DNA of 64,000 bases, taken from contig LNKV01000025.1 of the NCBI GenBank assembly GCA_001465935.1, positions 19,609 to 83,608 on the forward strand. The letters are read 5' to 3'. Position numbers and translations under genes: made by a program. This DNA comes from Clarireedia homoeocarpa. Lineage: Eukaryota > Ascomycota > Leotiomycetes > Helotiales > Rutstroemiaceae. Shown here one piece after another: positions 57,314 through 64,000 of this stretch; position 1 is the stretch's first letter, and each line of letters begins with the position of its first letter. The notes beneath the pieces are model-generated. The model searched no databases. It saw nothing but the letters and a program-made list of their open reading frames with translations, and was not told where the DNA came from.

Positions 57314-59253
57314 ATGAAGGATACAAGAAGTGCTATCAAATCATACGAGTTCGCCAAAGCTCTACTGAAGAAACCATGTCATCTCCTACAGAAGGAAGGG
57401 CTTGTGGGCCGTCAGAGATTGGGTATGTTGCTCTCCACAGTATCGTATTCATGGAAACAAAATGTTGATAAAAAACCAGGTCTCGCAGTGAGTGGCGGCG
57501 TGGACTCAATGGCCCTGGCGGCTCTTTGCATGCGGATGAACAAGAAGTGGCCGCTTATACACAAGCATCTTAAGATCGATCCAAATCTGGAATTGAGATT
57601 TAGATTTACAGCTTTCATAGTCGATCATGGTTTAAGAGATGGCAGCGATGAAGAAGCTCTACAGGTGAAAAGCAATCTCGCCGAGCTAGGTATTCCCCCC
57701 CATTCATCTATCAATACCCCATAAGACATATTACTGAATAAGAACTCATCACATGCACAGGAATCCACGACACCAAAATCCTCAAGCTCTCATGGAAAGA
57801 CCACGAAGGCGACCCGTCCAAGCTCCCCAATCTCGAGAGCCTGGCAAGGAAATACAGATTCCAGGAACTCGGGCGCGCATGTCGTGACCACGAAATCGAC
57901 ACCCTCCTCCTCGGCCACCACGCCGACGACCAAGTCGAAACCGTGCTAATGCGTCTCGCCAAGGGGCATCGCGGCCGTGGTCTCGCCGGCATCAAGGCAT
58001 CTTCCGAGATCCCGGAATGCGAAGGCATCTACGGGGTGCATGAAAGCGGGCGGCCGGTTGAGATCGCCGAGTCGCGGTTTTCCATGCAAGGGCTCAGTGA
58101 AACGCAGCTTAACGTCGAATCCGGGGGTGTGCGTATCTATCGTCCGCTTTTGGGCTTTCCGAAGGAGAAACTCGTTTCATCGTGCAAGAAGCTGGCGGTG
58201 AAGTGGGTTACTGATGTTACGAATGCTGATCGTACTCTTACGCACCGTAATGCTATTCGGCATATGTATAAGAAGCATAAACTGCCGCGTGCGTTATCAG
58301 CTCCCAGGATACTGGCCCTTGCGAGGCATATGCAAAAGGCTGAGAAGCGCAGGGAAGACGTTGTTGCTGAACTTCTCACGAAAGTCAGGTTGATACATTT
58401 TGATACGAGGAGAGGTACCCTTCGAGTTATATTCCCACCCATCTCGGACCGACAAGTCGATAGAAATACGATAGCAGCTATGTTATTACGTCGTGTAGTG
58501 ATGTGGGTGACACCACATCCCTCCGTCAATCTGCTTTCTCTCACAGGGACAGCAGCAACGACCATCTTTCCTTCTTCGCCCAGCGAATCCGACACCCCAC
58601 CCCCCGAGCCCGAACCAAAAGCTTTCAACGCCGCAGGCGTATTCTTCCGGCCGCTTCCCCACCCCGAAACCCCTCCCACCACCCCCTCATCATCTGCATA
58701 CCCCCCTCCCCTAATCTGGTCCCTAACTCGGCAACCGCACCCCCGATTCGGGCGGGACCTCCCTCCGCACCCCATCCCCCGCCTCCGCCCCAGCACCTAC
58801 AACCACCCCCCCTCATCCCGGTACTTCCTCTACGACAACCGCATCTGGCTCTCCATCCAAAACCGCATGCGCTCCGGCACCCTCCTCGTGCGCAACTTCC
58901 GCCCCACCGACAGCCCGAAAATGAAATCCGGATGGCGCGACGCAGCCGACCTAGCACACGTTAGCCAAGCGCTGAAAGCAAGCCACGGCGACGATCGCTG
59001 GCGCGCGGCCCTGCCGCTTGTGGTGTGGAAGCCGGCGAGCGACGACGCAGAGGAGCAGCTGGTGGGCTTGCCGACGCTGGATATTCGACGCCCGGGCTTT
59101 CCCGATGTGTCGTGGTCGTGTGCGTACAGGAAGGTGGAGTTGCGCGATTTGGGGCTGCAGGGCGTGAGGGTGGAGGGAGTGAAGGTGGCTTTTCCGCCTT
59201 CACGAAAGGTGTTGATTTCGGCTGATAGTGCCGAGGAGGCTTGTACATTTTGA
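57314..59253 (+). CDS. TilS-like tRNA(Ile)-lysidine synthetase, PP-loop ATPase
   Basis: PP-loop N-type ATP pyrophosphatase related to bacterial TilS, which converts C34 of tRNA-Ile(CAU) to lysidine so that it reads AUA. Exons 57314-57689 and 57761-59253, with a 71-nt intron; 622 aa. The PP-loop SGGVDS is at 60-65 (GLAVSGGVDSMALA); FIVDHGLRDGSDEEA and the second conserved block LLLGHHADDQVETVLMRLAKG follow, then RPLLGFPKEKL and the tRNA-binding stretch WVTDVTNADRTLTHRNAIRH. The last 250 residues contain a Pro-rich insert and a fungus-specific C-terminal region. The N terminus is basic and could be a mitochondrial signal. The role in mitochondria is inferred: only organellar and bacterial tRNA-Ile(CAU) need lysidine. 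Intron-less models would cut off the first ATP motif. Confidence 0.87.
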
Positions 59254-59664
59254 TATAGTGGTTGAAATTGGTCATCAATCTCAAGCCATAGAACTCGAAA
59301 GAGAGACGGCAGACAGGGACGTAGATAGATGAGATTATCCACCACCACCACCACCACCACCAGCACCCATCTATTCATTCACGAATAAATAAAGACATGT
59401 ATATCTATCTATTCCTACTATTCTGCTCCGATTCCTTCCCTGTCCACTTCCTATATTTGATATATAAAAAAGAGCCTACCTTTAAATTATCTTTTCCCTC
59501 CTCACCACCTCTAAATACAGATTAGATGATCACCATCCTTACTCCCACGCCCTGTACTTTTCTCTCCTCGCTATGCCTTCTACCAATTACTCATACTTGC
59601 ATATGATATCCCAATATCCAAAAAGGAAAAAAAAAACCATCCACCCCCCGAAATCCAAAGCAAA
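59254..59664. other. convergent 3' region, TilS-like / WDR48
   Basis: About 410 bp with both 3' UTRs. It contains a (CCA)n run at about 59339-59366 and pyrimidine-rich tracts. No gene. Confidence 0.7.
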
Positions 59665-62600
59665 TCAAACGAGGCCAGCATCCAGCGCCCTCTCCCCTGC
59701 TCCTGCTGCACTCCCTCCATCTTCCTCCTTCACCTTCTCATGTTTAATAGCTCTCCGCCCATTACTCTTATAGTACAACATGACATCGGCACCGCCCTTC
59801 CAAACATGTGCTCTTAGCGTTGCGAGACTCATCGTTATAGGAAGTTTCTATTGATATCATTTTTCGTTAGCCGGGCATTCTCATACTCCTACTCCCCACC
59901 CTTTCTCCCAACAAAAAGACCCACTAACCTGTTCATAACAAAGTAAATCCAGATAATCCTCCGGCTTCCACTCTTTCGGATCCGGTTGCTCGCTCAAGGG
60001 CTCAATGCGCTCTGCCACATACGCCAAGATCTTCTTGACGCGCAACATGCGATTCGCATTAAGACGCGAATTGCCGTCGGGGCCGGCGATGGACGGGAGT
60101 AAATCTTGGTAGGGTTGAAGAACGAAAGAGACTTTGACGGGGTCTTTTAGAGGAATTTTGTTCTGCAGGGAGGAGGGGTTAGTTTTATTTTTGGGGATGG
60201 AGAGTATGTATTGGGAGGGGAGATTAGGAAAGGATAGATAGGTGAAGGAAAGGGAAGTGAACCTACCCGTAGAAGTAAATCGCCTAGCCACATAGGAGCT
60301 CTCTCTCCAATAATATCAGCATCCTCACCTACAGTCTCCACACTCCCTCTATAAAGATCCTTAACACCACCCGATGTCTCCTCCTGTATAATAACCGTAG
60401 TCCCACCAGGAATCTTCAACACCGGAGTCTCATTCGGTAAACTAGGCGTTACACCACTCTCAACCTCTTGAGTCGGGTTCTCAGCCAACAACCTCTCATA
60501 CTCATTTCGAATTTTCTGCACGATACCGTACAAGTTATCTTCAACTTCTTTCTCTTTTTCCGGGGCCTTTTCTCCAGATTCAGAAGATTCGGAGCCCTCG
60601 TCGGCAGCCTTTTCTTTGTCGTCTGTAATGATGGGCTTATCTGTGTTAGTAGAGGCAGAACGTCCGAGTTTCTTGCTGCCGAATGACATCCCCATTCGTA
60701 ACTTCTTGCCGAATGAGGTACCGCTGTCTTTCCCGTTCTCCTTATCTGCATCTATCACTGGCGACTTTGGAACTTCCTGGTTTTCGGCAGGAGCCGCTGT
60801 CTGTTTATCAACTGATTTGTTGAGTGGATCACTACTGATTGACGCATTTCCGAAGTAATCTGGCTTTTCCGCAGATGTCCTACTTACTTGCGATTCTGGT
60901 TTGTTTAATGAAGCACCATCTTCGGACACTACAGGTAAATGAGTAGGAATGGATGGCGTGGCGACGCCGATCCCCATTCCCGGTGTCATAGGGTAGAAAC
61001 TGTGACCATTACCTCTGGGTGTTGTCGAAGCACTTTGTTGATCCCAGTTCGTTATTGGAGAAGGAGGGATTGTGATTGCAGTTGGCACGGCGGCGGCGCG
61101 AGCAGCTTTCCTGGCGTTTTCATTGATTTCGGCTCGGTAAGCTTCGTCTCTCTTAATCATTTCATCGACCAGTCTGGAGAAGATATGGCGCAGGATCCAT
61201 TTCCCAAGGTTTACTGAACGAAGTTAATCCACTTTATCTACCAAAAGGAACGTATCTGCTTACTTCTTTGATCTTCACGGAACTCAATAGGCTCTTCCAA
61301 TTGGAGTTCATCCGCATACATTTCTGCATCAAAACAATTGTACTCTTCAAGCACTACAGCCAATCTCCCCGTACGAGTATCTATCGAACACCAAGGAGCC
61401 ACGGCCTCCATGGTATTGACTTCCGGTTCTACATCTTCAAGATGGCATTTCCCGAAAGATTGAATTGGTATGCACTTTATCGCATGTTAGCACAACCAGA
61501 CACTCTGAGTAGAATAGTCACCTACCTTCAGAAGATCCCACAAAAGAACATCTCCCGCAGTATCCAATGTCAATACTCTCCTTCGATCGTTCAATAATCT
61601 GTGTTTCACTAAACCATGCTGTCCTTCGATGGTCTCTTCAGGCAATGAATGTATTGGTACAATAACCCCCAAATCAGGATCTAGTATAATCTCCGATCCT
61701 TTCCTGTTACCGCTCAGAACCGAGAAATTCGTCACCGAATCCGAGTCTCTCACAGCCGCTGCTGGAAAGCTCGCCGTATTCGATATCCTCAATATTGACT
61801 TAGCAGGGATCTCTCTCTTGCTATGTCCATTTGTTAGAGGAGGGGATATTTGCCTAGGTCGTGAAGTCGCACTTGATGCGCGGTGATGTCTATATGCTTC
61901 CGGTAATTGGATGTCTGCTCCCGTATCTACGTTTGCCCACCTGTTGATCGAGGAGCTCGAGGTTGCCGTCCAGATGTAATCTCCTGATGCGATAACTCTG
62001 TTCACTCCATCATTTTCTTGCGCAACCGCCAGCGAGATTCCATCGTCGATTTCTCCTAACGTCCCTCTTATATCGGTCTTGACAACCAATCCTGACCGGT
62101 CGCTACTGTAAAAGATGCCTAATGACGGGTCATCTGAGAACAACGACCAGACACTGTCGTTATGCATCGTAAGAGTATGCATACATCTTCCAGCCGTCAA
62201 ACTCCACACTTTGACTGTCTGATCTGAACTAGCTGTCATGATCATGTCGCCCGTCTCATTGATCAATATGTCCCTCACATTATCTGTATGACCCACAAAC
62301 TTTGTAATCCTCTTTCCAGTCCGCGAATCCCACAAGCGCACAATCGATTCTGGGCCCCCAGCTGCAAGAATATTGCTTCCTGTACTCAGCGCATATACCG
62401 AGCCTTTCTCCGAAGTTTCTTCATCTCCGACTTCGATCTCGAGTTGCTTGCCAGCTCCATTGAGATCCCATAAGCAGATCCTTCTGTCCAGACCACCCGA
62501 TGCGACCCAGTCCGCCCCATTTCCAGGACTAGCTAGACATTTTACATAGTCCGCATGTTGACCAATCGTCACCGGCTCACTTCCCTCCTCGAGAGGTCGC

Positions 62601-63169
62601 CAAATCCTTACCGTCAAATCGCTCGATGCGCTCACTAGCGCTGTATTATTTCTCGCCAACACGATATCATTGACCCAATGGGTGTGTGCCTGCGTTTGAG
62701 CTCTGAACGTGGTCGATGCCTGGGTTTTCGAGCTGTTGTCGGAAGGAGGATCGTCGAACGGATTCTCGACGGGGATGTCCTTCGGTCGCAGGTCCAGATT
62801 TAAATCCCATGCGCAAATAGCGCCATCTCGTCCACCAGAGTACCTTCAATGTAATTAGCTACTACTGAAGTCTATGCTGCTATGTCACCCGCGCATGAAG
62901 CCATTGAAGCCGCATTGAGGAAGTGTGAACTCACAAAATCGACTGTTCACTGTCCACAGCCAAGCCATTCACACCCAATCGATGTCCGCCCGGAGAATTG
63001 GCAAGAGGTAAGACTATTTCATGCAGCACAACCAATGGTCAGCCTCTGCCCTATGAGCCATATTGCGAAACAAAACCCCGAAGGTTGCATCATGCAAGGG
63101 AGACTTCGAGACAGTAGAAGGCCGAGGAAACGTACCATAGCTTATCCTTTGCCGCGCCTTTCTGGCCAT
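59665..63169 (-). CDS. WDR48/UAF1-like deubiquitinase cofactor
   Basis: WD40 protein that in other organisms activates USP1/USP12/USP46-class deubiquitinases (yeast Duf1, fission-yeast Bun107). Seven exons: 63136-63169, 62935-63013, 61526-62843, 61264-61474, 60267-61213, 59929-60162 and 59665-59847; 1001 aa. The first exon gives MARKARQRISY. An eight-bladed propeller covers about residues 25-475, with repeated blades ending GGRDGAICAWD, LVSASSDLTVRIW, SGGLDRRICLWD, AGGPESIVRLWD and TASSDQTVKVW. After a disordered Ser/Pro-rich segment (about 590-800), the C-terminal DUF3337 region follows, including the SUMO-like end KLPITMSLATLRAHVWKG-GADVMLYYK. Exon joins were fixed by this family sequence. 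The partner enzyme is not in the window. Confidence 0.92.
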
Positions 63170-64000
63170 CGCTATCTTATCGTGGGAGGATTAGCGCGTC
63201 TCATGCGTTTGCAGATTATGCTTGCCCTTGTCCCTTTGTAGCACGTTCATATATGCAGCGATCCTGAAATATAGCTTTTTGCTTTTTATGCAAGAGACGT
63301 GCGAGGACGAGAGCAGATATTGCTTCGAGGTTAGCAACGGGAACTGCAGGCGCACGGCGCGGTATAGTTTGAGTTTAGTGGGGTTTCCAGGTTTCTAGAA
63401 GGATGAACTGCAGATTGTGTGGGGTGATGGATAGAGCTGTGTAATCCCACAGGCATGCCCAATGCATTTATCCGGGAATATCGACTGACTATCATTGTGG
63501 TCATGATCAAGGGCATTGTGAAATTGTAGTTGAATGAATCAGATTTTGATCATATTGCTGTTTTCTCTGACTATCAAGCGTTTTGCTCTAGTAGCCGTTG
63601 CATAAGTCAATGTACACCTACGTATTTAGTTCCGCCTACCACCACCCTCATTTGCTGTGCTCGATATGCCAATTGCTCGCATGGCGTGAGCTTGCCTCGC
63701 CTCATCTTTTCATGAAAACCCCCAAATGCAACCTATGCACCCCGAACTCTGTAACCATTCCAGTAATCCATTCGCCAGGCCGTTCCTGCATGAAATGGGT
63801 ATCATTTATATAGTCCCTCATTAACGCCTGTTCCAGATAGCAAAGTACCTTAAAAAATTCCTTGACCCCAAGCAAAATCACCCCTAAATCCCTTGTTAAT
63901 CAACAGTGCCGCAATATTTCTTCTCATGGTTGTCATATCTCGGCCTTGGTAGCATGAGGTATCTAGCCCCAAAGCAACGCAAAGCGCGTTTGTACAGACA
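63170..64000. other. upstream region of WDR48, nothing else recognised
   Basis: 830 bp to the window edge. It must hold the WDR48 promoter. Short frames have no recognisable content, and no RNA gene or repeat was seen. Confidence 0.6.

Noticed and set aside
58137..58796. 219-codon minus-strand frame inside the TilS-like gene
   Set aside because: Shadow of the GC-rich coding strand; the sense frame carries the family motifs.

Overview
This window is nuclear DNA from a filamentous ascomycete (Pezizomycotina). A Leotiomycetes/Helotiales relative is my best guess, and that narrower placement is only tentative. The evidence is genes with several short introns (about 45-120 nt, GTRNGT donors, YAG acceptors), recognisable fungal orthologues (Rad3, Prp3, RPA190, Pps1, Atg18, Pelota, WDR48/UAF1, a PET8-type SAM carrier), CT-rich promoters, many microsatellites, and at the left edge an extremely AT-rich block of the kind left by repeat-induced point mutation (RIP). 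I found no rRNA, tRNA, CRISPR array, prophage or intact transposon.

Layout. 1-3.7 kb: AT-rich block, a 22-bp minisatellite in two blocks, then an unrecognised 532-aa gene whose stop codon lies 7 nt before a 9-bp minisatellite. 4.0-6.3 kb: divergent histone H4/H3 pair. 7.6-21.3 kb: a dense housekeeping block with RAD3 (TFIIH helicase) converging on PRP3 (tri-snRNP), which shares a 335-bp divergent promoter with RPA190 (RNA polymerase I largest subunit); RPA190 converges on a Pps1-type dual-specificity phosphatase. 21.3-25.7 kb: repeat-rich intergenic DNA holding one likely small membrane-protein gene. 25.7-35 kb: a GPI-anchored S41-type protease, an aldo-keto reductase, Pelota/Dom34 and an MFS transporter. 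37.5-39 kb: ATG18. 44.8-46.3 kb: a three-finger C2H2 regulator with 5.8 kb of apparently non-coding DNA upstream and 9.9 kb downstream. 56.1-63.2 kb: a SAM carrier and a TilS-like tRNA-lysidine synthetase on a short shared promoter, then a WDR48/UAF1 gene.

Most genes were rebuilt exon by exon. Splice sites were chosen so that the reading frame and family motifs continue across each junction; examples are Rad3 K48 and C115, the phosphatase HCRVGVSRSAT loop, and the FRRG motif of Atg18. Several genes contain exons of 10-23 nt. The genes are mainly independent housekeeping functions (chromatin, transcription, splicing, ribosome rescue, autophagy, deubiquitination). Functional links that can be argued are the H3/H4 pair and the SAM-carrier/TilS pair, both of which could serve mitochondrial tRNA modification. 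The least explained parts are the orphan gene between two minisatellites, the 54-aa membrane protein, and the isolated zinc-finger gene.
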